Assembly (NCBI RefSeq): GCF_003576375.1
Contig: NZ_QWGE01000004.1
Location: forward strand, 434,001 to 498,000
Source of the DNA: Pontibacter oryzae
GTDB taxonomy: Bacteria; Bacteroidota; Bacteroidia; Cytophagales; Hymenobacteraceae
DNA length: 64,000 nucleotides
Reading direction: 5' to 3'
In this document: positions 17,032 through 25,079 of the stretch, one piece after another
How the letters are laid out: each line of letters begins with the position of its first letter
Numbering within the stretch: position 1 is the first letter of the stretch
Notes under the pieces: generated by a model
What the model saw: the letters and a program-made list of their open reading frames with translations, nothing else
What the model was told of the DNA's origin: nothing
Databases searched by the model: none
Position numbers and translations under genes: made by a program

Positions 17032-18723
17032 ATGGGAATTTTAGCTTGGACATACCTGCTCGTCGGGATTACGTTTGCCCTGTACATCGGTATTGCCATC
17101 TGGTCGCGGGCCGGGTCTACCAAAGAGTTTTACGTGGCTGGCGGAGGCGTGAGCCCGCTGGCAAACGGCATGGCCACTGCCGCCGACTGGATGAGCGCCG
17201 CCTCCTTTATCTCTATGGCCGGCCTGATCTCCTTTATGGGCTACGACGGCTCGGTGTACCTGATGGGCTGGACGGGCGGCTACGTGCTGCTAGCATTGCT
17301 GCTGGCGCCATACCTGCGCAAGTTCGGCAAGTTTACCGTGCCCGACTTTGTAGGCGACCGCTATTATTCCAGAACGGCGCGTTTGGTGGCCGTGGTGTGC
17401 GCCATTTTTGTGTCGTTTACCTACGTGGCCGGGCAAATGCGTGGCGTGGGCATTGTGTTTTCGCGTTTCCTGGAGGTTCAGATTGAGACTGGCGTGATCA
17501 TCGGTATGGTGATCGTGCTGTTTTACGCTGTGCTGGGCGGTATGAAGGGTATAACCTATACCCAGGTGGCGCAGTTTTGCGTGCTGATCTTTGCCTACAT
17601 GGTGCCTGCCATCTTCATCTCGTTTATGCTAACTGGCAACCCGATTCCGCAACTGGGGCTGGGCGGCAAGGTGGCCGACGGCACACCGCTGCTGACTAAA
17701 CTCGATGGCATGCTGACAGAGCTGGGCTTTGCCGAGTATACCAGCGGCACCAAATCAACCATCGACGTATTCTTTATAACCGCAGCCCTGATGGTGGGAA
17801 CGGCCGGTTTGCCTCACGTGATCGTGCGCTTTTTCACGGTGCCAAAAGTGAAGGATGCCCGAAAATCGGCGGGGTATGCGCTGGTCTTTATCGCCATACT
17901 TTATACTACGGCCCCGGCCATCGGTGCTTTTGGCCGCTACAACATGATCAACAACATCAGCAACAGGCCCATTTCGGAGATGCCGCAGTGGGTGCAAAAC
18001 TGGCAGAAAACCAAGCTGATAAGCATAGACGATAAAAACGGCGACGGGCGCATTCAGTACGTCAAGAACCCGGATGCCAACGAGCTTACCATCGATAAGG
18101 ACATTATGGTGCTGGCAAACCCAGAGATTGCTAACCTGCCCAATTGGGTGATTGCCCTGGTAGCGGCGGGTGGTTTGGCGGCGGCACTCTCTACGGCGGC
18201 GGGCTTGCTGCTGGTTATTTCTACCTCCATCTCCCACGACCTGCTGAAGAACTCCTTTATGCCGGATATCTCCGAAAAGCATGAGCTGATCGCAGCGCGG
18301 CTTGCGGCAACGGCAGCCGTTGTAGTGGCGGGCTATTTCGGTATTTACCCGCCGGGCTTTGTTGCCGAGGTAGTGGCTTTTGCCTTTGGCTTGGCGGCGG
18401 CCTCCTTTTTCCCGATCATTGTTATGGGCATTTTCTCAACGCGCATGAACAAGCAGGGCGCTATCTGGGGTATGGTGGTTGGCCTGGCATTTACCATCGC
18501 CTACATTTCATACTTTAAGTTCATCAGCCCGGAAGCCAATTTGCCAGAAAACTGGTGGTTCGGCATTTCGCCGGAGGGCATCGGTACGCTGGGCATGCTG
18601 CTTAATTTTGGCGTTTCATTTGTGATATCCCGTGTTACACCACCACCACCCGCCCACATCCAGGATTTGGTGGAAGACATCCGTATTCCGCGCGGAGCAA
18701 GCAAGGTAACTGTGCATCATTAA
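17032..18723 (+). CDS. Sodium:solute symporter, acetate-permease-like (VC_2705 subfamily)
   Basis: 563-residue inner-membrane transporter of the SSS family with about 13 membrane segments. The first third ([24 protein letters not shown]) and the [26 protein letters not shown] segment with sodium-binding Ser/Thr residues are typical of ActP-like acetate symporters. An insertion near residues 310-370 ([22 protein letters not shown]) distinguishes the VC_2705 subfamily partnered with DUF4212. The genes just downstream activate propionate and acetate, which supports a short-chain carboxylate as substrate. A hairpin follows at 18748-18794. Confidence 0.9.
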   Translation: MGILAWTYLLVGITFALYIGIAIWSRAGSTKEFYVAGGGVSPLANGMATAADWMSAASFISMAGLISFMGYDGSVYLMGWTGGYVLLALLLAPYLRKFGKFTVPDFVGDRYYSRTARLVAVVCAIFVSFTYVAGQMRGVGIVFSRFLEVQIETGVIIGMVIVLFYAVLGGMKGITYTQVAQFCVLIFAYMVPAIFISFMLTGNPIPQLGLGGKVADGTPLLTKLDGMLTELGFAEYTSGTKSTIDVFFITAALMVGTAGLPHVIVRFFTVPKVKDARKSAGYALVFIAILYTTAPAIGAFGRYNMINNISNRPISEMPQWVQNWQKTKLISIDDKNGDGRIQYVKNPDANELTIDKDIMVLANPEIANLPNWVIALVAAGGLAAALSTAAGLLLVISTSISHDLLKNSFMPDISEKHELIAARLAATAAVVVAGYFGIYPPGFVAEVVAFAFGLAAASFFPIIVMGIFSTRMNKQGAIWGMVVGLAFTIAYISYFKFISPEANLPENWWFGISPEGIGTLGMLLNFGVSFVISRVTPPPPAHIQDLVEDIRIPRGASKVTVHH

Positions 18724-18747
18724 GTAAGTTTGCTGGCGGATGTTTTA

Positions 18748-18794
18748 ATAAGGTACTTGCGTAACGCTCTTCGTGGCATACACAAGTACCTTAT
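18748..18794 (+). terminator. Hairpin after the symporter gene
   Basis: 12-bp perfect inverted repeat ATAAGGTACTTG/CAAGTACCTTAT (18748-18759, 18783-18794) with a 23-nt loop. No T-run follows, so terminator function is uncertain. Confidence 0.45.
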
Positions 18795-18964
18795 CTGTTA
18801 TGGTGCCAGCCAGTCACCCGAATCATCATTAAGGGTAGTGATTTTAGAGGATGGTTTAGCGATCATTACCTACGCTAAAGTATAAGCTCTGTAGCTGAGA
18901 TTTTTACAAAATCAGGTCACGGCCTGTCCCTACGACGCGGTTTCGGTCGCATAGGCTTTAGCTA

Positions 18965-19098
18965 CTGAAAATGATCCCGATTTTTCCGTGAGGTGCCTTG
19001 GAGTATTGCAGTGCCCGGAGGGCAGCCCGCAGCTGAGCGAGGAGCGGCTTCAATCCACCGCGCCGTACGGGAAACCGAGGCCCCACGGCCTGGAGAGC
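18965..19098 (+). repeat. Structured intergenic repeat, copy B
   Basis: Diverged copy of the element at 2310-2450, in the same orientation relative to the following gene. The hairpin positions are retained as TGCCC-GGA-GGGCA (19012-19024) and AGGCC-CCAC-GGCCT (19078-19091). In the second hairpin a T-A pair of copy A is replaced by a G-C pair, a compensatory change. The element ends about 130 bp before the synthetase ATG. Confidence 0.7.
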
Positions 19099-19229
19099 TC
19101 CAAAACCAGCCATGCAAAAAAAGCTTGGGCTACACCAATACCACGCTGGCAAAACGCACTCTCACGGTAAAAACAACGTATGCTAAAAGCCAAACCAGGT
19201 TCCTGATACGTCCACCAAACCAAAGCATC

Positions 19230-22200
19230 ATGAGAACACCTTCCCAAACCTATGAAGCCGCTTATGCCCAAAGTATAGAAAACCCCGAAGCTTTCTGGGG
19301 AGAGCAGGCCCGGCAACTCGATTGGTACGAAGCACCGAAGCAGGTCCTGAGCACCGACGAGAACGGGTTTTACCGCTGGTTTAAGGGAGGCAAACTCAAC
19401 ACTGCTTACCTGGCCCTGGATTACCACGTAGCCAATGGCCGCGCCGGGCAAACAGCCTTAATTTACGACTCACCGGTGACAGGCGTGGTTAAAAAGTATA
19501 CTTACCAGGAGCTGCAGGACCTGGTGGCGCGCTTTGCCGGGGCGCTTCAGAACCTGGGTGTGGGCAAAGGCGATACCGTGGTGATCTACATGCCTGTTAT
19601 ACCTGAAGCCGTGGTGGCCATGCTTGCCTGTGCGCGTTTGGGTGCCATCCATTCGGTGGTGTTCGGGGGCTTTGCGCCGCACGAGCTGAGCGTGCGCATC
19701 GACGATGCCCGGCCAAAGGTGGTGATCTCGGCATCCTGCGGCATCGAGTTCGAGAAGGTGATCCCGTACAAACCGCTTCTGGATAAGGCCCTCGACAGCA
19801 GCACGCATCAACCCAAACACACCGTAGTTTTTCAGCGGCCGCAGGTAGAGGCAGGTATGCAACCGGGCCGCGACCTGGATTATATGGAGCTATTGCAGCA
19901 AGCCGAACCCGCCGCCTGCGTACCTGTAGATGCCACCGACCCGCTGTACATACTTTATACTTCAGGCACCACGGGCAAGCCCAAAGGCATCGTGCGCGAC
20001 AACGGCGGCCATGCCGTGGCGCTAAAGTATAGCATGAAAGCCGTGTACGACGTAGACCCCGGCGATGTGTTCTGGGCTGCCTCGGATGTGGGCTGGGCCG
20101 TAGGGCATTCTTACCTGGTCTATGGCCCCCTGATCCATGGCTGCACGTCTATACTTTTTGAGGGCAAACCGGTGCGTACGCCCAACGCCGGCACGTTTTG
20201 GCGGGTGATACAGGAACACCAGGTAAAGGTGCTTTTCACGGCGCCAACCGCCTTCCGGGCCATCAAAAAAGAAGACCCTAACGGGCGGTACAAGAAAAAG
20301 TATGGCACAACATCATTAAAATACCTATTTTTAGCTGGAGAGCGATGCGATGTGGCTACCTACCACTGGGCCAAAGACCTGTTGCAAGTGCCCGTGATAG
20401 ACCACTGGTGGCAAACGGAATCGGGCTGGCCGATGGTGGCGAACATGATGGGCCTGGAGCCGATGCCTGCCAAACCCGGCTCTGCCGGCAAGGCTGTTTG
20501 CGGTTACGATGTGCAGATCCTGAACGAGGATGGGAAGCCGCTAATTGCCAACCAGGAGGGAATAGTGGCCGTAAAACTTCCGCTGCCACCCGGCTGCCTG
20601 CCCACGCTGTGGCAGGACGATGAGCGCTTCCGGAAATCATACTTAGAGCGCTTCTCGGGTTACTACATGACCGGCGACGGCGGCTACATCGACGAGGAGG
20701 GCTATGTGCACATCATGGGCCGCATCGATGATGTGATCAACGTGTCGGGGCACAGGCTCTCGACCGGCGAGATGGAAGAGATGGTTGCCTCGCACCCGGC
20801 GGTGGCTGAGTGTGCGGTAATTGGTATTGCTGATGATTTGCGTGGCCAGCGGCCAGTTGGCCTGGTGGTGCTGAAGGATGGGCAAACCATTGCCGAGAAA
20901 GAACTGGAGAAAGAGCTTGTGGCATTGCTGCGCGAGAAAATAGGGGCAGTGGCATACTTCCGGAATGTGCTGCTGGTGCAACGGCTGCCCAAAACGCGCT
21001 CCGGTAAGATACTGCGTCGCATCCTGCGCCATATCGCCGACGGAACGCCTTACGCCGTGCCCTCCACTATTGACGACCCAGAGATATTAACCGAGATTAA
21101 CGGGCACCTGAAAAGGAGATTTATCGGGAACGCATTTGTAAACCTTAAAACGAAACCTAACCTAGAACTAAACCTTGCCATGACAAACCACCAAGTGAAG
21201 ACCTATGACGAGTACCAGAAAGCGTATAAGCGCAGCACCGAAGACCCCGAGGGATTTTGGGCTGATATAGCCGATACCTTTACCTGGCGCAAGAAATGGG
21301 ATAAAGTCCTGGACTGGAATTTTGATGAACCTGATATAAAGTGGTTCCAGGGCGGCAAGCTCAACATCACCGAAAACTGCCTGGACCGCCACCTGAAAAC
21401 CCGTGGCAATAAGCTGGCCCTGATCTGGGAGCCCAACGACCCGAAAGAGCGCTTTGTGCGCTACACCTACCGCGAGCTGCACGAGAAAGTATGCCAGTTT
21501 GCCAACGTGCTCAAGAAAAACGGCGCTAAAAAAGGCGACCGCATCTGTATATACATGCCGATGGTGCCAGAGCTAGCCATTGCCGTGCTGGCCTGTGCCC
21601 GTATCGGGGCCATTCATTCGGTGGTGTTTGCCGGCTTCTCGGCCTCTGCCATGGCCGACCGCATAAACGACGCGCAGTGCAGCATGGTGCTTACCTCTGA
21701 TGGCCTGAACCGCGGAACCAAGCAAATCCCGGTAAAACGCGTGGTAGACGAGGCCCTTGAGGATTGCCCTTCTGTGGAACGAGTGATTGTGGTAGAGCGC
21801 CTGGGCTGGGCCGTGAACATGGTGGAAGGCCGCGATGTATGGTACCACGAAGAGGTGCAAACCGTAGGCAAAGAGTGCCCTGCCGAGGAAATGGATGCCG
21901 AAGACATGCTGTTCATACTTTACACCTCAGGCTCTACGGGCAAACCGAAAGGCGTGGTGCATACCTGCGGCGGCTACATGGTGTACGCACAGTATAGCTT
22001 TACCAACGTGTTCCAGTACCAGGAGAGCGATATTTACTGGTGCACCGCCGACATCGGCTGGATTACCGGCCATACATACCTGCTGTACGGCCCGCTACTT
22101 TCCGGAGCTACTACGCTGATGTTTGAGGGCGTGCCGACTTACCCGGACAACGGCCGCTTCTGGCAAGTGTGTGATAAATTTGGCGTAACTATTTTCTACA

Positions 22201-23078
22201 CAGCCCCAACGGCTATCCGTGCCCTAATGGGCGGCGATATTGACGACGTGCTTTCGTACAGCCTGGACTCGCTGCGGGTGCTTGGCTCTGTGGGCGAACC
22301 GATAAACGAGGAAGCCTGGCACTGGTACCATACGCACGTAGGCAAGGAGCGCAGCCCGCTGGTAGACACCTGGTGGCAAACCGAAACGGGCGGCATCATG
22401 ATCTCTACGCTGGCCGGCGTAACGCCCATGAAGCCAAGCCATGCTGGCCTGCCGCTGCCGGGCATACAACCTATACTGGTAGACAGCGACGGCAACGAGA
22501 TAAAAGAAAACGGCGTGGAAGGCTACCTTTGCGTGAAGTTCCCGTGGCCAAGCATCATCCGGACCACCTACGGCGACCATGAGCGCGCACGCCTCAGCTA
22601 CTTCTCAACATACAAAGGGTTATACTTTACCGGCGATGGCGCCAAGCGCGACGAGAACGGACTGTACCGTATTGTTGGCCGTGTGGATGACGTGATCAAC
22701 GTATCGGGGCACCGTTTTGGAACTGCCGAGATCGAAGAAGCCATCAACCACAATACACATGTGATTGAGTCGGCGGTGGTGGGCTACCCGCACGATGTGA
22801 AAGGCCAGGGTATTTACGCCTTCGTTATACTTCGGGATAAGCCCGAGAAAGAAGACTGGCTACGCTCCGAGATCATCGAAACCGTGGTAGAGAAGATCGG
22901 TAAGATTGCCAGGCCGGACAAGATCCAGATTGTGAGTGGCCTTCCGAAAACCCGCTCCGGCAAGATCATGCGCCGCATCCTGCGCAAAGTAGCCGAAGGC
23001 GATACCTCTAACCTAGGCGACACCTCCACCTTGCTGGACCCAACCGTGGTAGACGAGATCAAAGCCGGCGCTTTATAA
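19230..23078 (+). CDS. Propionyl-CoA synthetase fused in frame to acetyl-CoA synthetase
   Basis: One uninterrupted 1282-codon ORF encoding two complete ANL-type acyl-CoA synthetases. Residues 1 to about 633 look like PrpE (propionate-CoA ligase): YTSGTTGKPKG at 243-253, the ASDVGWAVGHSYLVYGPL block, and catalytic Lys593 in PKTRSGK. Residues 651-1282, opening with an internal ATG at 21180, look like Acs: YTSGSTGKPKG at 898-908, WWQTETGG, and Lys1245 in PKTRSGK. Both are normally separate proteins of about 630-650 aa. The joining stretch (about 21120-21179) resembles an intergenic leader, and stop codons at 21139, 21163 and 21169 all lie in the +1 frame. A natural fusion or a one-base indel near the prpE 3' end are both possible. 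The upstream symporter pair fits an acetate/propionate role. Confidence 0.9.
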   Translation: MRTPSQTYEAAYAQSIENPEAFWGEQARQLDWYEAPKQVLSTDENGFYRWFKGGKLNTAYLALDYHVANGRAGQTALIYDSPVTGVVKKYTYQELQDLVARFAGALQNLGVGKGDTVVIYMPVIPEAVVAMLACARLGAIHSVVFGGFAPHELSVRIDDARPKVVISASCGIEFEKVIPYKPLLDKALDSSTHQPKHTVVFQRPQVEAGMQPGRDLDYMELLQQAEPAACVPVDATDPLYILYTSGTTGKPKGIVRDNGGHAVALKYSMKAVYDVDPGDVFWAASDVGWAVGHSYLVYGPLIHGCTSILFEGKPVRTPNAGTFWRVIQEHQVKVLFTAPTAFRAIKKEDPNGRYKKKYGTTSLKYLFLAGERCDVATYHWAKDLLQVPVIDHWWQTESGWPMVANMMGLEPMPAKPGSAGKAVCGYDVQILNEDGKPLIANQEGIVAVKLPLPPGCLPTLWQDDERFRKSYLERFSGYYMTGDGGYIDEEGYVHIMGRIDDVINVSGHRLSTGEMEEMVASHPAVAECAVIGIADDLRGQRPVGLVVLKDGQTIAEKELEKELVALLREKIGAVAYFRNVLLVQRLPKTRSGKILRRILRHIADGTPYAVPSTIDDPEILTEINGHLKRRFIGNAFVNLKTKPNLELNLAMTNHQVKTYDEYQKAYKRSTEDPEGFWADIADTFTWRKKWDKVLDWNFDEPDIKWFQGGKLNITENCLDRHLKTRGNKLALIWEPNDPKERFVRYTYRELHEKVCQFANVLKKNGAKKGDRICIYMPMVPELAIAVLACARIGAIHSVVFAGFSASAMADRINDAQCSMVLTSDGLNRGTKQIPVKRVVDEALEDCPSVERVIVVERLGWAVNMVEGRDVWYHEEVQTVGKECPAEEMDAEDMLFILYTSGSTGKPKGVVHTCGGYMVYAQYSFTNVFQYQESDIYWCTADIGWITGHTYLLYGPLLSGATTLMFEGVPTYPDNGRFWQVCDKFGVTIFYTAPTAIRALMGGDIDDVLSYSLDSLRVLGSVGEPINEEAWHWYHTHVGKERSPLVDTWWQTETGGIMISTLAGVTPMKPSHAGLPLPGIQPILVDSDGNEIKENGVEGYLCVKFPWPSIIRTTYGDHERARLSYFSTYKGLYFTGDGAKRDENGLYRIVGRVDDVINVSGHRFGTAEIEEAINHNTHVIESAVVGYPHDVKGQGIYAFVILRDKPEKEDWLRSEIIETVVEKIGKIARPDKIQIVSGLPKTRSGKIMRRILRKVAEGDTSNLGDTSTLLDPTVVDEIKAGAL

Positions 23079-23099
23079 GCGCCACCTCTCATACTTCAA

Positions 23100-23136
23100 A
23101 CGCCCTGTAGCCAAATCCATCCTGCAGGGCGTTTTT
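23100..23136 (+). terminator. Intrinsic terminator after the acs part
   Basis: ACGCCCTG (23100-23107) pairs with CAGGGCGT (23125-23132) and is followed by TTTTG. Confidence 0.8.
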
Positions 23137-23228
23137 GTTGATGCCGTTCCGGTCGGCTTCAGGCGAGCTTACCAGTTCGCATATTTTAAGAGTAGAGTGG
23201 CAAACCTGTTCTTCAAGCAACAAACCCT

Positions 23229-23236
23229 TATCTTTG
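23229..23236 (+). promoter_or_regulatory. Putative -7 box for the NUDIX gene
   Basis: TATCTTTG matches TAnnTTTG exactly. Transcription would begin about 15 nt before the ATG at 23257, which is inside the longer open frame and therefore supports 23257 as the real start. Confidence 0.5.
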
Positions 23237-23256
23237 CCCAAAACCAAACGTACCCC

Positions 23257-23820
23257 ATGATCGACGAGAACCATAACCCCTGGACCACCCTGTCCAGTGA
23301 GGAAGTATACCAGAACCCCTGGATTAAAGTGCGCGAAGACCAGGTGCTGAACCCAAAGGGAGGCAAGGGTATCTACGGCGTGGTCAGCTTTAAGAACAAA
23401 GCCATTGGCATCATCCCCGTAGACAGCGAGGGCTATACTTACCTGGTTGGGCAATATCGCTACGCCCTCAACGAGTTTTGCTGGGAAATACCGATGGGCG
23501 GCGGACTGATAGAAAACGACATGCTGGAATCGGCGCAGCGCGAGCTGCAGGAGGAAACCGGATTTACTGCCGCCCGCTGGACCAACATATGCCGCCTGCA
23601 CACCTCCAACTCCGTAACCGACGAAGAAGGATTTGTTTTTCTGGCTGAGGAACTTACCGCCGGCGAAACCGCTTTTGAAGAAACAGAGGAGCTGCACATA
23701 AAGCGCGTTCACTTTACAGAAGCCGTGCGCATGGCCTTGAACAACGAGATAACCGATGCCATTAGCGTGGCCGGCATCCTGAAGGCCTTTCTGTTGCTGC
23801 AGGAGCAGGGCAAACTGTAA
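23257..23820 (+). CDS. NUDIX hydrolase (ADP-ribose pyrophosphatase-like)
   Basis: 187 aa from the ATG at 23257; an in-frame start at 23197 lies upstream of the likely promoter and is less plausible. Nudix enzymes hydrolyse nucleoside diphosphates linked to other groups, using Mg2+ bound by the Nudix box. The box is GGGLIENDMLESAQRELQEE followed by TGF: the REL-x-EE-x-G core is intact, while the position normally holding the first Glu (before the seven-residue spacer) is Asn, with Glu one place earlier. The N-terminal strand pairs and QYRYALNEFCWEIPMGG match the ADP-ribose pyrophosphatase subgroup. The substrate is inferred only. Confidence 0.9.
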   Translation: MIDENHNPWTTLSSEEVYQNPWIKVREDQVLNPKGGKGIYGVVSFKNKAIGIIPVDSEGYTYLVGQYRYALNEFCWEIPMGGGLIENDMLESAQRELQEETGFTAARWTNICRLHTSNSVTDEEGFVFLAEELTAGETAFEETEELHIKRVHFTEAVRMALNNEITDAISVAGILKAFLLLQEQGKL

Positions 23821-23890
23821 GCCGTTGCCATACTTGGCGGCCGTTGCCTGCGTTTATACATTGTGCTTGCGTTAAGCCTGCTGCGGTGAG

Positions 23891-23920
23891 TTGTACAATG
23901 CTGGATAATTCTTACATTTG
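23891..23920 (+). promoter_or_regulatory. Full promoter TTG-N19-TACATTTG before the acyltransferase
   Basis: TTG at 23891-23893 and TACATTTG at 23913-23920 are spaced by 19 bp, an exact match to the Bacteroidota housekeeping promoter. The box ends five bases before the ATG at 23926, so the transcript would be leaderless or nearly so. Confidence 0.65.
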
Positions 23921-23925
23921 AGCAT

Positions 23926-24732
23926 ATGAAGGCCATAAAATATTTATCACACAGAATTTACACTACCTGGTGCGTTACCTGGTTTGTGCTTCCGTTTGTG
24001 GTAACCTACCCGCTGCAGGCGGTGCTGCTTCGCAAAAAGCAGTGGCATAGGCATGTACATGGTGTAAACAGGTTCTGGTCTTCGTCGGCGCTGCGCATGT
24101 TTTTAACGCCCCTGCACGTAGAGTGGCGCATGAAACTCAACCAGAAACAGCGCTATATCTTCACGCCAAACCACAGCTCATACTTAGACATTCCGGTGGT
24201 ACTGCATACCATCCCCGGATTTATTAACTTTGTAGGCAAAAGCGACCTGTGCAAGGTGCCGCTATGGGGCAAAGTATACGAGCAGCTTTATATCTCCGTA
24301 GACCGCCGCAGCGCCACCAGCAGTGCCAGAAGCTACATAAAATCGAGCAGGACGCTGGATGAAGGCCGTAGCCTGGTGATTTTTCCGGAAGGCACAATCC
24401 CTAAAACCGCCGGCGAGCAGCTGATGGCCTTTAAGGACGGGCCGTTCAGGCTGGCGATAGAAAAGCAGCTGCCCGTGGTGCCGGTAACCATGCCTTACAA
24501 CCAGCACTTTTTGCCCGACTTGGACGGAAAGCTGAAGGTGCGCTGGCATCCGCTTAAAATAGTGATACACGAGCCTATTGAGACAACAGGCCTAACCCTG
24601 GAGGATCTGCCGCAGCTAAAGGCGCAGGTATTCCAGATTATTCAATCAGAAATAAGAAAACATAATAACGCACATGTCAACAGATATTCAGACTATCCGC
24701 AAAATAGCGCACTTAGCAAGGCTGGAGTTTAA
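23926..24732 (+). CDS. Lysophospholipid acyltransferase (PlsC-like)
   Basis: 268-residue membrane-associated 1-acyl-sn-glycerol-3-phosphate acyltransferase-type enzyme. The N-terminal hydrophobic segment (about 14-36) is followed by the catalytic NHSSYLD (HxxxxD) motif near 85, the VGKSDLCKVPLWG block, and FPEGT near 145, which binds the glycerol phosphate. Its 3' end overlaps the start of gatC by 59 bp in a different frame, so the two are translationally linked. A full promoter ends five bases before the ATG. Confidence 0.93.
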   Translation: MKAIKYLSHRIYTTWCVTWFVLPFVVTYPLQAVLLRKKQWHRHVHGVNRFWSSSALRMFLTPLHVEWRMKLNQKQRYIFTPNHSSYLDIPVVLHTIPGFINFVGKSDLCKVPLWGKVYEQLYISVDRRSATSSARSYIKSSRTLDEGRSLVIFPEGTIPKTAGEQLMAFKDGPFRLAIEKQLPVVPVTMPYNQHFLPDLDGKLKVRWHPLKIVIHEPIETTGLTLEDLPQLKAQVFQIIQSEIRKHNNAHVNRYSDYPQNSALSKAGV

Positions 24733-24961
24733 CGAGGAGAAAGAGCAGGCCGTACTGCAGGACCTTAACAAGATCCTGAACTGGGTAGACAAGCTGCGCG
24801 AGCTGGATACCGACAATATAGAGCCGCTGATACACATGTCGGAGGAGGTAAACGTGCTGCGCGAAGACGAGGTGCGTAATACCATCACGCACGACGAAGC
24901 CCTGCTGAACGCGCCTAAGAAAGACTCAGACTACATTCGGGTGCCAAAAGTAATGGAGTAG
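24674..24961 (+). CDS. gatC: Asp/Glu-tRNA(Asn/Gln) amidotransferase subunit C
   Basis: 95-residue GatC, the small chaperone-like subunit of the GatCAB complex that converts misacylated Glu-tRNA(Gln) and Asp-tRNA(Asn) to the correct aminoacyl-tRNAs. The sequence fits throughout: IRKIAHLARLEFNEEKEQ, LNKILNWVDKLRELDTDNIEPL and the C-terminal RVPKVME. It starts inside the 3' end of the acyltransferase gene. gatA and gatB are not in this window, which is usual in Bacteroidota. Confidence 0.95.
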   Translation: MSTDIQTIRKIAHLARLEFNEEKEQAVLQDLNKILNWVDKLRELDTDNIEPLIHMSEEVNVLREDEVRNTITHDEALLNAPKKDSDYIRVPKVME

Positions 24962-25057
24962 CCCTGCGGTATAAGTATAAAGACTTTTTGCGTGCCTCAC
25001 CTGATGCCGCTGCCGCCTGCGCGGAAGTATAAAAATCGTCTTGGTCTTATGTCCTGC

Positions 25058-25065
25058 TACTTTTG
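25058..25065 (+). promoter_or_regulatory. Putative -7 box for the TPR membrane protein
   Basis: TACTTTTG, exact TAnnTTTG match, 15 bp before the ATG at 25080. A TTG at 25041 is only 14 bp upstream of it, shorter than usual. Confidence 0.4.
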
Positions 25066-25079
25066 TTGCCATCAACTAT

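Larger units (their letters stand above)
18724..19229. other. 506-bp stretch between symporter and acyl-CoA synthetase ORF
   Basis: It contains the hairpin after the symporter, repeat copy B (18965-19098) and the leader of the synthetase gene. The reading frame of the synthetase stays open upstream to 18993, but that part reads through the repeat and looks non-coding, so I do not treat it as protein. Confidence 0.65.

Noticed and set aside
18993..19229. 79-codon N-terminal extension of the synthetase ORF
   Set aside because: It reads through repeat copy B; PrpE homologues start near the ATG at 19230.
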